A DNA stretch of 64,000 nucleotides from Clostridia bacterium. GTDB lineage: Bacteria; Bacillota_A; Clostridia; Oscillospirales; CAG-272. Made by a program: the position numbers and the translations under genes. The notes beneath the pieces were generated by a model. It saw only the letters and a list, made by a program, of their open reading frames with translations, was not told the origin of the DNA and ran no database searches. Of this stretch, positions 17,842 to 28,017 are shown in pieces. The DNA lies in assembly GCA_017445115.1 (NCBI GenBank), contig JAFSUU010000101.1, forward strand, positions 4,315 to 68,314, given 5' to 3'. The stretch's first letter is position 1, and each line of letters starts with the position of its first letter.

Positions 17842-20800
17842 ATGCGCTTCTCAAAGGCACTGCGTCTGCTTGCGGTATTGCTTGCCTTACTGACGCTGAT
17901 CGGTCCCGTATCGGTCAGCGCGGCTGACGGCGACACCGAAACACAGAGCGGTCTGAACGGTCTTGTTGAAATGAGCGATGACCTCATCTTCATTTCATAT
18001 CAGGACTATCTCATCAAATACCTCGACGTTCCGGACGAGACGTACGTCACCGCGGCGCTCGAGGAAAAGAGAGCAAAACCCGGCGATGAATTTACGTTCT
18101 CCGCCGCGGATTACGTCGAGGAGGGTACGACGGCTGACGTCGAAGTGGTGAACCACAACGGCAGACGCTGCATCTCCATCGGCGAGGAAGGACTCGTCAC
18201 CTGGAAATTCAATGTTAAGAAAGAGGGCTTTTACACGCTGTCGTTCAATTACTGCAGCGATTCGCAGCGTTCTTCCAGCATTGAAAAGATCTTCTATCTG
18301 AATGAAAAGGTCCCGTTCCAGGAAACGCGTTATTTCGCAGTCAAAAAGCTTTGGGAGTATTCGTATCCCGAAGATTACACGCTCGGCTACGGACTTGAAG
18401 GGCGCGAGGGCGCTTTCAGAAAGGACGCGGGCGAAAACGAGATACGTCCGAGCTGCGTCGCGAACACTCTCGTATGGCAGACCTATACGATGCACGACCG
18501 CGACGGTTATATCGTAGGCGATTTCGAGTATTACCTCAGAGAAGGCGAGAATACGATCACCTTCCAGGGAATGGGCGACACCTGCTTTATCGACGAATTC
18601 ACGTTCGGATGCAAGAAAGAGGCGATCTCCTACAAGGAATACAGCGAGCGTTACGCGAACAAGACCGAGGCGGATGCGGAGCCGATCTACATCAACGCCG
18701 AGATACCGAGCGCGACGTCCGACTACACGATCTATCCGATCTCGGACCACTCGTCCGCGATAACAGAGCCTCAGGACACGACGCTCACGCTCCTCAATAC
18801 GATAGGAAGCGACAAATGGAAGTCCAACGGCCAGTGGATAAGATACACTGTGAACATAGAGAAAGCGGGCATGTACGTCATCGCTCCGAGATTCAAGCAG
18901 GACCTCAACGAGGGCTCGTTCTCGTCGAGAGCTCTTCGCATCGACGGCGAGTATCCGTTTGAGGAAGCCGAGTCCATCAGATTCGGCTACGACAACGATT
19001 GGGTCATAGCTCCTCTTTCGGACGACGACGGCACGGCGTTTGAATTCTACTTCGACGCCGGCGAGCACACGATAGAGTTCGAGGCGTGCCTCGGCGATAT
19101 GGGCGAGATACTTCAGCAGTCGAAATACGTCAGAGACAGCCTGACGTCCGACCTGCTCTCGTTCTCAAAGCTGACCGGACAGGATCCCGACGTGAACCGT
19201 TCCTACGGCTTCACGAGGATAATGCCCGACACAGTCGCGGACCTCTCCTACCAAAGCACCAACCTCAGAATAATAATGTCGAATATCACTCAGACGAGCG
19301 GTATCAAGAGCGACGCGACCGGTACGCTTGAAAAGCTTATCGAGCTGCTCAGAAAGATGGGCGCCGACGAATCGAAGATCGCCGGCAACCTCACCGAGCT
19401 CGCAAGCCAGATCTCGACCTTCGGCGAATGGATAGCGAACATGACAAGTCAGTCTCTCGAGATGGACTACATTCTCATTCAGCCGGCAAGCGCCGAGCTC
19501 CCCAGAGCCGACGCAAACTTCTTCCAGTCTTTCATATACGAGATCAAGAAATTCTTTGCAAGCTTCTTTGCCGATTATGATTCGGTCGACTATGAGGACA
19601 AAGACAATACCTACAGCGGCACCCTCACGGTCTGGACCACTTCCGGCAGAGAGCAGGCGCAGATAGTAAACAGTATAATAAAGAACGATTTTACGAGCAA
19701 GACCAACATCGCGGTCACTCTGAAGCTCACGGCGGACGGCACGCTGCTCCCGTCGATCATCGCGGGTATCGGTCCCGATATCTCGATAGACGGAACGACG
19801 CCTCTCGACCTCGCGCTCAGAGGCGCGGCGGTCAAGCTGAACGACTTCGACACGTTTGACGAGGTCGTGGCAAGGTTCCCGAAGGCGGCGATGACGCAGG
19901 TGTCCCTCTACGGAGACGCGTTCGCGATCCCGACTTCGATGGGCGTCCCCGTAATGTTCTACCGTTCGGATATCCTCTCCGACCTCGGCCTGTCCGTTCC
20001 TCAGACGTGGGACGACCTGATGGCGATGGTCCCGGTGCTCCAGTTCAACAATATGGAGATCGGCGTTTCGTTCGAGTTCCCGTCGCTGGTGTTCCAGGCG
20101 GGCGCGAAATGGTGGAAGGACGACGGTATGAGGATCGGCTTTGACGAGACCGAGACGCTCGACGCGTTCGAGACGATGTGCAACTACTTCACTCAGTACT
20201 CGCTGCCGCTCCAGTTCAACGGCATCAACCGTATGAGGACGGGCGAAATGCCTATCTTCCTCGGAGTATTCCAGAACTACAACTACCTCGTCGTATCCGC
20301 TCCCGAGATCCTCGGTCTCTGGTCGTTTACAGAGATCCCCGGCGTCGAGAGAGTAGATGAAGACGGAAACACATACGTTGACCACACGGCGGCCGCGACT
20401 TCGTCCGGTATCATCATGCCGAGCACGGTGAAAGACAAAGAAATCGCCTGGGACTTCATGGACTGGTACACCGATAAAGACGCGCAGCTCCAGTACTGCA
20501 ACGATATGGTCGCGCTGCTCGGTCAGTCCGCTAAGATCGTCGTCGCAAATCAGGAAGCGTTCGTATCGCTGCCGTGGACTTCCGCGGAGCGTGAGATCTT
20601 CCTCACGGCGTTCGATCACGCAAAAGAAGTAGAAGTTTACCCCGGCGACTACGTCGTCGTCAGATATTACAACTTCGCGTTCAACGCGGTATATAACGAG
20701 GGCGGTGACCCGTCCGACGAGCTGCTCGAGCGCGTACCCCTTATAAATGCGGAGCTCACGAGAAAGCGCCGCGAATTCGGATATATGGTCGCGGAGGAAT

Positions 20801-21015
20801 GGGACGCGGTCAAAGAATACACGGGACTTGATTCGTACTACGACAGTTCCGACGGAAAGAAGACATGGATGCAGTATGCCGAGGACAACGGCATCGAGGA
20901 CTATAAGGACTGGATGGACGAACACGGCATAACCGAAGAAAATTACGTCGAGTGGGGCAAACTCGTAAGACGGGGAGAGACCGATCTGTCCTATAAGGAC
21001 TGGCTCGGAACCTGA
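17842..21015 (+). CDS. Very large extracellular carbohydrate-binding protein of an ABC importer
   Basis: 1057 aa, more than twice the usual family 1 solute-binding protein. The start is set by AGGAGG before the ATG and a signal peptide (MRFSKALRLLAVLLALLTLI..., SVSA-AD). There is no lipobox Cys, unusual for a Gram-positive binding protein. About residues 60-250 and 285-435 look like two beta-sandwich, CBM-like domains (FYTLSFNYCS, YYLREGENTITFQG; WIRYTVNIEKAGMY, GEHTIEFEA); about 450-580 is helical; residues from about 590 are the binding protein proper (GTLTVWTTSG, AFAIPTSMGVPVMFYRSDIL, AWDFMDWYTD). First gene of a seven-gene locus with two permease pairs. It probably binds an oligosaccharide; the sugar is not predictable. 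Confidence 0.88.
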   Translation: MRFSKALRLLAVLLALLTLIGPVSVSAADGDTETQSGLNGLVEMSDDLIFISYQDYLIKYLDVPDETYVTAALEEKRAKPGDEFTFSAADYVEEGTTADVEVVNHNGRRCISIGEEGLVTWKFNVKKEGFYTLSFNYCSDSQRSSSIEKIFYLNEKVPFQETRYFAVKKLWEYSYPEDYTLGYGLEGREGAFRKDAGENEIRPSCVANTLVWQTYTMHDRDGYIVGDFEYYLREGENTITFQGMGDTCFIDEFTFGCKKEAISYKEYSERYANKTEADAEPIYINAEIPSATSDYTIYPISDHSSAITEPQDTTLTLLNTIGSDKWKSNGQWIRYTVNIEKAGMYVIAPRFKQDLNEGSFSSRALRIDGEYPFEEAESIRFGYDNDWVIAPLSDDDGTAFEFYFDAGEHTIEFEACLGDMGEILQQSKYVRDSLTSDLLSFSKLTGQDPDVNRSYGFTRIMPDTVADLSYQSTNLRIIMSNITQTSGIKSDATGTLEKLIELLRKMGADESKIAGNLTELASQISTFGEWIANMTSQSLEMDYILIQPASAELPRADANFFQSFIYEIKKFFASFFADYDSVDYEDKDNTYSGTLTVWTTSGREQAQIVNSIIKNDFTSKTNIAVTLKLTADGTLLPSIIAGIGPDISIDGTTPLDLALRGAAVKLNDFDTFDEVVARFPKAAMTQVSLYGDAFAIPTSMGVPVMFYRSDILSDLGLSVPQTWDDLMAMVPVLQFNNMEIGVSFEFPSLVFQAGAKWWKDDGMRIGFDETETLDAFETMCNYFTQYSLPLQFNGINRMRTGEMPIFLGVFQNYNYLVVSAPEILGLWSFTEIPGVERVDEDGNTYVDHTAAATSSGIIMPSTVKDKEIAWDFMDWYTDKDAQLQYCNDMVALLGQSAKIVVANQEAFVSLPWTSAEREIFLTAFDHAKEVEVYPGDYVVVRYYNFAFNAVYNEGGDPSDELLERVPLINAELTRKRREFGYMVAEEWDAVKEYTGLDSYYDSSDGKKTWMQYAEDNGIEDYKDWMDEHGITEENYVEWGKLVRRGETDLSYKDWLGT

Positions 21016-21070
21016 ACCGGCGTAATATTCCGGAAAATCAACTGCAAAATAATATAAGGAGAAATCGACA

Positions 21071-22012
21071 ATGTCAACTAAAGTCAAAGCGGACGTCAAC
21101 AGAAAAGATATGACGAAGCTTCAGTGGACATGGCATCTGATGAAACAGAACTGGGTCGGGTACGTATTCCTGCTCCCGTTCGCCGTGTTCTTCCTGTTCT
21201 TCACGATCATACCTGTCGTTGCGTCGCTGTTTCTCAGCTTGACGTCTTACAATATGCTTCAGGCGCCGACCTGGGTCGGTTTTAACAACTACATCCAGCT
21301 CTTCTTAAATGACGACCTGTTCATAACCGCTCTTAAGAACACGCTGATCTTCGCGGTGGCGACCGGCCCTACTGCGTTCATCCTCTCATTCGTCGTGGCG
21401 TGGTTCATCAACCAGCTCCCTCCGAAGGGAAGAGCGCTTATGACGCTTATCTTCTACGCGCCTTCAATGGTCGCGAACGCATACGTCATATTCAACTACA
21501 TCTTCGATAAAGACGCGTACGGACTTGTAAACGGCTGGCTCCTCAGTCTCGGCATCATTGATTCGCCGATACTCTGGTTCTCGAACCCGACGTACATCAT
21601 GCCGCTCTGTATCGCGATCTCACTGTGGATGTCGTTCGGTACCGGATTCCTTTCGTTCATCGCAGGTCTCCAGGGCGTCGACAAGGCGCAGTACGAGGCG
21701 GCGGCGGTCGACGGCGTAACAAACCGTTGGCAGGAGCTCTGGTACGTCACTCTTCCGAACATGAAAGAGCACCTGCTCTTCGGTTCGATCATGGCGATAA
21801 CCGGCGCGTTCAACTACGGCGACGTCGTAACCACCCTCGCGGGCAGCCCTCCGACGGACTACGTCGGATACACGCTTTCCCACCACCTCGGCGAGTACGC
21901 CAACATAAGGTGGGAGCTCGGATACTCCTGCGCGATATCGGTGGTCATCTTCCTACTCTGCTTCGGCTCTAATATCCTGATCCAGAAGCTGATCAAGAAA
22001 GTGGGGCAGTGA
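21071..22012 (+). CDS. Sugar ABC transporter permease, first pair (MalF-like)
   Basis: 313 aa with about six membrane spans. It carries the permease EAA loop (YEAAAVDGVTNRWQELWYVTLPNMKE), the ATPase contact site, and a Gly-rich end to that loop. It forms a heterodimeric channel with the next gene. AAGGAG site upstream of the ATG; it starts 55 bases after the binding-protein gene and ends 1 base before the next start. No ATP-binding subunit is nearby, so a shared MsiK-like ATPase elsewhere is implied. Confidence 0.92.
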   Translation: MSTKVKADVNRKDMTKLQWTWHLMKQNWVGYVFLLPFAVFFLFFTIIPVVASLFLSLTSYNMLQAPTWVGFNNYIQLFLNDDLFITALKNTLIFAVATGPTAFILSFVVAWFINQLPPKGRALMTLIFYAPSMVANAYVIFNYIFDKDAYGLVNGWLLSLGIIDSPILWFSNPTYIMPLCIAISLWMSFGTGFLSFIAGLQGVDKAQYEAAAVDGVTNRWQELWYVTLPNMKEHLLFGSIMAITGAFNYGDVVTTLAGSPPTDYVGYTLSHHLGEYANIRWELGYSCAISVVIFLLCFGSNILIQKLIKKVGQ

Positions 22013-22013
22013 T

Positions 22014-22895
22014 ATGGCAAGACAGAAAAAACTTCGCACGGTAAACCACCGCGTGGTGCTCAACCGCTCCGCGGGCGGCGACTTCGTGATCACGATTATG
22101 CTCCTGATACTCGGGCTTTTCATCGCGCTTCCGATGTACTTGCAGATCATCAACGCGTTCAAGCCTCTCAGCGAGCTGTTCATCTACCCTCCGCGCTTTT
22201 ACGTTACGAGCCCGACGCTCGATAACTTCAAAAACCTCTTCACGCTCATAACCTCGACCTGGGTGCCGTTCACGAGATATATCTTCAACACGATCTTCAT
22301 CTCGGTCACCGGTACGTTCGGAACGATCATGCTCTCCGCAGTCGCGGCTTACGCGCTGTCGAAGATGAAGTTCCCCGGAAGCCGCGCGTTCTTCAAGACG
22401 GTAATCTACGCCCTGATGATCCCGGCGGCTGTCGGCGGTATCGTACAGTTCATCATCATCAGCAGACTCGGAATGATGGATACGTACTGGGCGTACATAG
22501 TTCCCGCATGGGGCGGTACCACGAATGTCTTCCTTATGAAACAGTTTATGGAGGCAAACATCACCGACGCGGTACTCGAATCGGCGCGTCTTGACGGCGC
22601 GTCGGAGCTTAGGATCTTCTGGAAGATAGCGATGCCGATGGTCAAGCCCGCGTGGCTAACTATCATAGTCTTCTCGTTCAACGGACTGTGGAAGACTCCG
22701 GCTATAACGTACGTCCAGAGCGAACAGCTTAAAACGCTTCCCGCGTCCATCAACCAGCTCCTGTCCGCAGGTATCGTCAGGACCGGAGCGTCGGCAGCTT
22801 CGTCGTTCATTCTGATGATAGTGCCGATCGCCGTCTTTATCATAACGCAGAGCAAGATCATCGAAACGATGGGCTCCAGCGGTATGAAAGACTGA
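22014..22895 (+). CDS. Carbohydrate ABC transporter permease, first pair (MalG-like)
   Basis: 293 aa, about six spans, with the EAA loop ESARLDGASELRIFWKIAMP. It partners the preceding MalF-like permease. The start lies in a GTGATATG junction, so translation is probably coupled. The MalG-type order (long first periplasmic loop with a PPRFYVTSPTLDNFKNL segment) is typical of CUT1 importers. Confidence 0.92.
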   Translation: MARQKKLRTVNHRVVLNRSAGGDFVITIMLLILGLFIALPMYLQIINAFKPLSELFIYPPRFYVTSPTLDNFKNLFTLITSTWVPFTRYIFNTIFISVTGTFGTIMLSAVAAYALSKMKFPGSRAFFKTVIYALMIPAAVGGIVQFIIISRLGMMDTYWAYIVPAWGGTTNVFLMKQFMEANITDAVLESARLDGASELRIFWKIAMPMVKPAWLTIIVFSFNGLWKTPAITYVQSEQLKTLPASINQLLSAGIVRTGASAASSFILMIVPIAVFIITQSKIIETMGSSGMKD

Positions 22896-22911
22896 GAGGG
22901 GGGACGAAGAT

Positions 22912-25032
22912 TTGAAAAAAGTTATAAGAATTCTCGTCTTTCTGGTTCTCCTCGTGATGGTGCTGACAACGGCGTCATCCGCTTCCACCGCGTACTCGAC
23001 GTACACGTACTCGTCGGACGGCTACGTTCTTCTGTCGCCTGACGCTTACGTGCCGGACAGCACTTACACCGGATTCGGCAAACCGGTCGATATATTCGCC
23101 GACAGCGATAACAACGTCTACGTCGTTGACTCCGCGGCGGGCGTCGCCGGTGGCGTTTACATCTACGATCCGTATTTCAACCTCACCGGATTCATCTACG
23201 GATTTATAAACGAACAGGGCGTTGCCGACACTTTCTCGGGACCGAACGGCGTATTTGTTACCGATAAATATATATACGTCTGCGACACGGGCAACTCGAG
23301 AATAGTGATGTTCGATAAGAACACGCACGAGTTCTTAAAAGTCGTTCCGAAGCCGGTCTCCAACCTGTTCGACGAGGACGCGATCTACAGTCCCGTCGCT
23401 CTCGCGGTCGACGAATACGGAAGAATGTTCATCGTATCGTCCACGACTTACGAAGGTATCATCGTAATGAGCGACAACGGAGACTTCTACGGCTTCATCG
23501 GAGCGCAGAAGACTTCTTCGGCGAGCGGTATCAGCGCTTTCCTTGAAAAGCTCGGACTCAAGGACAAGGACGCCGACGAGAACATTTCAAAAGAGTATAA
23601 CAACATAACGATCGACTCCGATAACTTTATATACGTCACGATCAACACGCTGAAGGAAAGCGATCAGCAGAACGCCATCACAAGCAAGGACGGCACGTAC
23701 GCTCCCGTTAAGAAATTCAACGCGTCCGGTCTTGACGTGCTCAACAGAAACGGATTTTTCGCTCCTTCCGGAGAGGTCAAGGTCTCAACGTCGAAGACAG
23801 ACCAGATAACAGGTCCGTCGTCAATCACCGACGTCGCGGTCGGTCCCGAGGGAACGTGGTCCATCGTTGACCAGAAGAGATCCAAGATATTCACCTACGA
23901 CTTTGAAGGCAATCTGCTCTTCGCGTTCGGTGATAAGCTCGGAAATCAGAGGGGCAATATAAACAGGATAGCCGCATTCTGCTACCAGGGCGACAACCTT
24001 CTCGTCGTCGACTCCTCGTCAAGCAGCATCACTTCGTTCAGAAGGACCGAATACGGCGATATACTGATAAACGCCCTTCGCAACCAGAACGAGAGAAACT
24101 ACGATACAGCCGTTGAAGACTGGCAGGAGATCCTGAAGAGAAACAACAACTTCGACATCGCCTACATCGGCATCGGCAAAGCGCTTGCGCGTGACGGAGA
24201 TTACTCCCAGGCTATGGAATACTTCAAGTATTCTCACGAGCAGGGCGGCAGATACGCCTCCGCATACAAGCAGGTCCGTAAGGAATGGGCGTCGAAATAC
24301 TTCGTCGTCATTCCGATAGTCGTCGTGGTGTTCCTCGTGGCGATAACGCTCTTCTTCGGATACGCCGGAAAGGTGAACAAGAGGGCGTCGCTCAAGGTCG
24401 GCACCAAGTCGATAGGGGAGGAGATACTTTACGCCTTCCACATCATGGTCCATCCGTTCGACGGATTCTGGGACCTCAAGCATGAGAAGCGCGGCAGCGT
24501 ACGAAGCGCGTTCATCATACTTCTGATCGTAGTCGCGTCGTTCGCATACCAGTCTCTCGGAACGGGCTACATCTTCAACCAGGAAGGCACAAAAGGCTAC
24601 GACGGCATTTACTCGACGATAATCTCGGTAGTCATCCCGATAATGCTTTGGGTAGTTGCGAACTGGTGTCTCACGACGCTGTTCGACGGCGAAGGCAATT
24701 TCAGCGACATCTTCGTCGCGACCTGCTACTCGCTCATCCCGCTTCCGCTCTTCATAATCCCGTCCACAATGCTCTCGAACGTACTCGTCCCCGACGAGGA
24801 GGGCATCATAACCACGCTGATGGCTATAGGATGGCTCTGGACCGGAATGCTTCTGTACTTCGGAATGATGACCACGCACGGTTATTCGTTCTTCAAAAAC
24901 CTTGTCACGGTAATAGCAACGATACTCGGCATGGCGATAATCATGTTCCTCGCGATACTCTTCTTCGTGCTGATGTCAAAACTCTACAACCTGTTCTCGC
25001 AGCTGTTCGTAGAGATCAGCTTCCGAACGTAA
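22912..25032 (+). CDS. Secreted beta-propeller/TPR protein with a Yip1-type membrane domain
   Basis: 706 aa, TTG start after a G-rich AGAGGGGGGA. Order: N-terminal signal/anchor (1-25); NHL-like beta-propeller repeats at about 35-385 (PVDIFADSDNNVYVVDS, PNGVFVTDKYIYVCDTGNSRIVMFD, ALAVDEYGRMFIVSS); a TPR-like pair at about 390-455 (YDTAVEDWQEILKRNNNF, YSQAMEYFKYSHEQGG); a span near 465-490; and a Yip1 domain of about five spans to the end. The propeller should face outside, tethered to the membrane. It sits between the two permease pairs. Yip1-NHL proteins recur beside such ABC loci in Clostridia (recalled, not checked). Its role in transport or sensing is unknown. Confidence 0.8.
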   Translation: MKKVIRILVFLVLLVMVLTTASSASTAYSTYTYSSDGYVLLSPDAYVPDSTYTGFGKPVDIFADSDNNVYVVDSAAGVAGGVYIYDPYFNLTGFIYGFINEQGVADTFSGPNGVFVTDKYIYVCDTGNSRIVMFDKNTHEFLKVVPKPVSNLFDEDAIYSPVALAVDEYGRMFIVSSTTYEGIIVMSDNGDFYGFIGAQKTSSASGISAFLEKLGLKDKDADENISKEYNNITIDSDNFIYVTINTLKESDQQNAITSKDGTYAPVKKFNASGLDVLNRNGFFAPSGEVKVSTSKTDQITGPSSITDVAVGPEGTWSIVDQKRSKIFTYDFEGNLLFAFGDKLGNQRGNINRIAAFCYQGDNLLVVDSSSSSITSFRRTEYGDILINALRNQNERNYDTAVEDWQEILKRNNNFDIAYIGIGKALARDGDYSQAMEYFKYSHEQGGRYASAYKQVRKEWASKYFVVIPIVVVVFLVAITLFFGYAGKVNKRASLKVGTKSIGEEILYAFHIMVHPFDGFWDLKHEKRGSVRSAFIILLIVVASFAYQSLGTGYIFNQEGTKGYDGIYSTIISVVIPIMLWVVANWCLTTLFDGEGNFSDIFVATCYSLIPLPLFIIPSTMLSNVLVPDEEGIITTLMAIGWLWTGMLLYFGMMTTHGYSFFKNLVTVIATILGMAIIMFLAILFFVLMSKLYNLFSQLFVEISFRT

Positions 25033-25055
25033 GGAAAGGAGGATAATATAATAAA

Positions 25056-28004
25056 ATGAATAAAATCATAAAATCGTTATCTATCTTCCTTGCCCTTGTA
25101 TTTGTCTTCGGCGCGGCGCCGGTCTTTATGACTCAGGACGCATCCGCGGCTTATTCCGACCGCGTCGACGAAAAAGGCAATCCGCTGATAAATTACTTTA
25201 CACAGCAGTATTTCACAGACGAAGACAAACTCGCCGATATGACGCTTTACAAGACGCAGAACGGTTACGCGATCTACGTCGAGGAGTACACGGGCGAGGT
25301 CGCGTTCCGCGATCTCGAAACGGGAGACACGATCTTCTCGAACCCGTACGATATCGGCATCCCCGGAAACGCCAACTCCAGATCCGTCAAGGAACAGCTT
25401 CTGTCCCAAATAGTTCTGACTTACAAAGACAACGGCATTCCCAAGACGATGTACTCTTACTCGCAGGCGGCAACGCGCGGTCAGATCACCGTCAAGAACA
25501 TCAAAAACGGCGTTCGTATGGAATACGCGATCGGTGAGATCATGGTCACCCGTCTCGTTCCGAGAAGGATCTCAAAGGAACGTTTCGAGACGATGATACT
25601 CGAGCACATCACGAACGACCACGACAGAGAGAGACTCGAGAGCTTCTATCAGCTCTACGACAGCAAAGACAAATCGCTGACAGAGACTCAGGCGAAAGAG
25701 ATCGAGGCAAAATATCCTATCACAAGGAAGATCCCGATCTACGTCTGCTCGACGGACATCACGTCGAACGAGCTCAAAGAGCTGGAACGCATAATCAAAG
25801 CGTACTGCGCCGAGTTCTATACGCTCGACGATATGGAGCAGGACCACTCCGATACCGACTTCGTCGGCATCGACGTCGCGCCCGCGTGCTTCAGAATGGC
25901 GCTTGAGTACACGATCGAGGAAGACGGACTCAGCGTCAGACTTCCCGCGAACGGCATCCGTTTCGACGAGTCGAACTACAAGCTGAACACCGTCAGCATC
26001 CTTCCGTATATGGGAGCGGGCAACACGAACTATTCGGGTTACACGTTCATTCCGGACGGCTCCGGCGCGCTTGTCGACTTTGAGACGGTCAACGGTCAGA
26101 GCAACACGATCTCAGGACAGATCTACGGCTCCGACTACGCGTACATCACGATCTCGAGCGGTCAGTACCGCCACGAGCAGACGATGAGATACCCCGTGTT
26201 CGGCAACATAATGCAGAGCAGAAGCGGCTCGGGCTCCGGCGGAAACGTCGGGTTCGTCGCGATCATCACCGAAGGCGACTCCATGGCGGACGTCGTAGCG
26301 GTGACCGAGGGACTCATCCACAAATACAGTTACGTTTTCGCGAGATTCACACCGCGTCCGTACGACACCTACAACCTCGCCGCGTCGGTTGAAAACGCAA
26401 AGAGCGCGGAACATACGGTCGAGTCAAAGAGAAAGTATTCCGGCAGTTACGTCATCAAATACAAGCTGCTCTCCGACCGCAAGAAAGCGGGCGCAAAGAA
26501 TTATGAGTGCTCGTACGTCGGCATGGCAAAGGTATACAGAGACTACCTGCAGAGCATCGGCGCGCTCACAAAGATAACGGAAGCCGAAAAAGACGTGCCG
26601 CTCTACATCGAGACTTTCGGCTCGATCAAATCGGATTCCACGTTCCTCTCGTTCCCCGTAAAGGTGGACAAAGAGCTGACGACGTTTGAGGACGTCATCA
26701 AAATATACGACGACCTCGCCGGCAAGGGCGTGACAAACATCAACTTCAAGCTCACCGGATATGCAAACGGAGGACTTGATTCAACGTATCCCGCAAAGGT
26801 CAAATGGGTATCGGCGCTCGGCGGCAGCTCGGGTTTTGCCGATCTGAAAGATTACGCCGCGGAAAAGAACTTCGGCATCTATCCCGACTTCGACTTTGCG
26901 TACGTCTCCTCGACGTCGTTCTTCGACGGATTCAGCGAGAGGACGGACGCGGTCAAGACGATAGACGGCCGTTACACTTCGAGAAAGTATTACGACTCCG
27001 CGACACAGCAGCTTGAAAACGACTACGCGAAAGCGATCTCGTCTTCGAGATACCCGTATTTCGCAGAGAAGTTCAAAGAGAGCTATTCCGAATACGGACT
27101 GAACGCGGTCTCCGCGTCAACTCTCGGAACGACGCTCAACTCCGACTTCGACACGAGCGATCCTTACAACAGAGAGGACTCCAAAAAGTTCACCTCCGAA
27201 TTCCTCGCAACGCTCAAAGAGGAATACGGCAGCGTTATGACGGACGGCGGTAACGCGTACACGCTTCCTTACGTCAGCCACGTCATCGACGTCTCCACGG
27301 ACAGCAGCAACTATAAGCTCGCTACCCGCACGGTTCCTTTCGCGGGATTCGTGCTCCACGGATTCGTGAACTTCTCCGGCAGCGCTCTCAATATGGAGGG
27401 CGACGTCGATTACACGCTCCTCAAGGCGATAGAGAACGGCGCTTCGATCTACTTCACGCTCGCTTATGAGAATATAAACGAGCTGAAGGAATCCGACGTT
27501 TACAACAAGTACTATTCCGTAGGCTACGACGTCTGGAAGGACGAGATCGTGAACCTCTACGGAAAAGTGAACGACGCGCTGTCGGGCGTTCAGACGTCTC
27601 TCATCGACGGCCATTCGTTCCTCGAAGGATTCAGAGTCCCGAGCGAAGCTCAGCGCGCCGCCGACAAAGCGGATGCCGAGCGTCAGCAGGCGGAGCTTGA
27701 CAAAGCCGCGGAAGAGGCTGCAAAGAGAGAAGAGCTCGACCGCAAGCTTGCCGAGAGAAAAGGAGTCACATACGTGCCTCCGAAGAGCACCGGCACGGGC
27801 AAAGTCACGGACTATTCGATGACCGCCGACGACGGTACCGAGTACAGCGCTAATCCGAAGTACCGGCTGAACGACGGAACGATAGTAAAAGTTCAATACG
27901 ACAACGGGACCGAGATCTACATCAACTACAACGCGTTCGACGTTGTCGTAACAGACGAGGGCAAGACCTTCTCGATAGGCGCTCTCAACTATACTAAGAG
28001 ATAA
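25056..28004 (+). CDS. DUF5696 domain secreted protein
   Basis: 982 aa with a signal peptide (MNKIIKSLSIFLALVFVFG..., cut near ASA-AY) and no lipobox. An N-terminal beta-rich part (DKLADMTLYKTQNGYAIYV; later ILPYMGAGNTNYSGYTFIPD) precedes an alternating helix/strand region of about residues 500-850 that resembles a glycosidase-like barrel (NINFKLTGYANGG, YPDFDFAYV, VMTDGGNAYTLPYV). A short Ala/Glu/Lys coiled coil (about 870-910) and a small beta domain end the chain. The family is unassigned; similarity to glycoside hydrolase folds is my inference and I cannot name catalytic residues. Strong AAAGGAGG site; fourth gene after the binding protein and directly before the second permease pair. Confidence 0.8.
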   Translation: MNKIIKSLSIFLALVFVFGAAPVFMTQDASAAYSDRVDEKGNPLINYFTQQYFTDEDKLADMTLYKTQNGYAIYVEEYTGEVAFRDLETGDTIFSNPYDIGIPGNANSRSVKEQLLSQIVLTYKDNGIPKTMYSYSQAATRGQITVKNIKNGVRMEYAIGEIMVTRLVPRRISKERFETMILEHITNDHDRERLESFYQLYDSKDKSLTETQAKEIEAKYPITRKIPIYVCSTDITSNELKELERIIKAYCAEFYTLDDMEQDHSDTDFVGIDVAPACFRMALEYTIEEDGLSVRLPANGIRFDESNYKLNTVSILPYMGAGNTNYSGYTFIPDGSGALVDFETVNGQSNTISGQIYGSDYAYITISSGQYRHEQTMRYPVFGNIMQSRSGSGSGGNVGFVAIITEGDSMADVVAVTEGLIHKYSYVFARFTPRPYDTYNLAASVENAKSAEHTVESKRKYSGSYVIKYKLLSDRKKAGAKNYECSYVGMAKVYRDYLQSIGALTKITEAEKDVPLYIETFGSIKSDSTFLSFPVKVDKELTTFEDVIKIYDDLAGKGVTNINFKLTGYANGGLDSTYPAKVKWVSALGGSSGFADLKDYAAEKNFGIYPDFDFAYVSSTSFFDGFSERTDAVKTIDGRYTSRKYYDSATQQLENDYAKAISSSRYPYFAEKFKESYSEYGLNAVSASTLGTTLNSDFDTSDPYNREDSKKFTSEFLATLKEEYGSVMTDGGNAYTLPYVSHVIDVSTDSSNYKLATRTVPFAGFVLHGFVNFSGSALNMEGDVDYTLLKAIENGASIYFTLAYENINELKESDVYNKYYSVGYDVWKDEIVNLYGKVNDALSGVQTSLIDGHSFLEGFRVPSEAQRAADKADAERQQAELDKAAEEAAKREELDRKLAERKGVTYVPPKSTGTGKVTDYSMTADDGTEYSANPKYRLNDGTIVKVQYDNGTEIYINYNAFDVVVTDEGKTFSIGALNYTKR

Positions 28005-28017
28005 GGAGGACGGAAAA

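Noticed and set aside
19165..21099. 644-codon open frame antisense to the binding-protein gene
   Set aside because: Same reason: an antisense shadow of a long GC-biased gene that carries clear domains on the plus strand.
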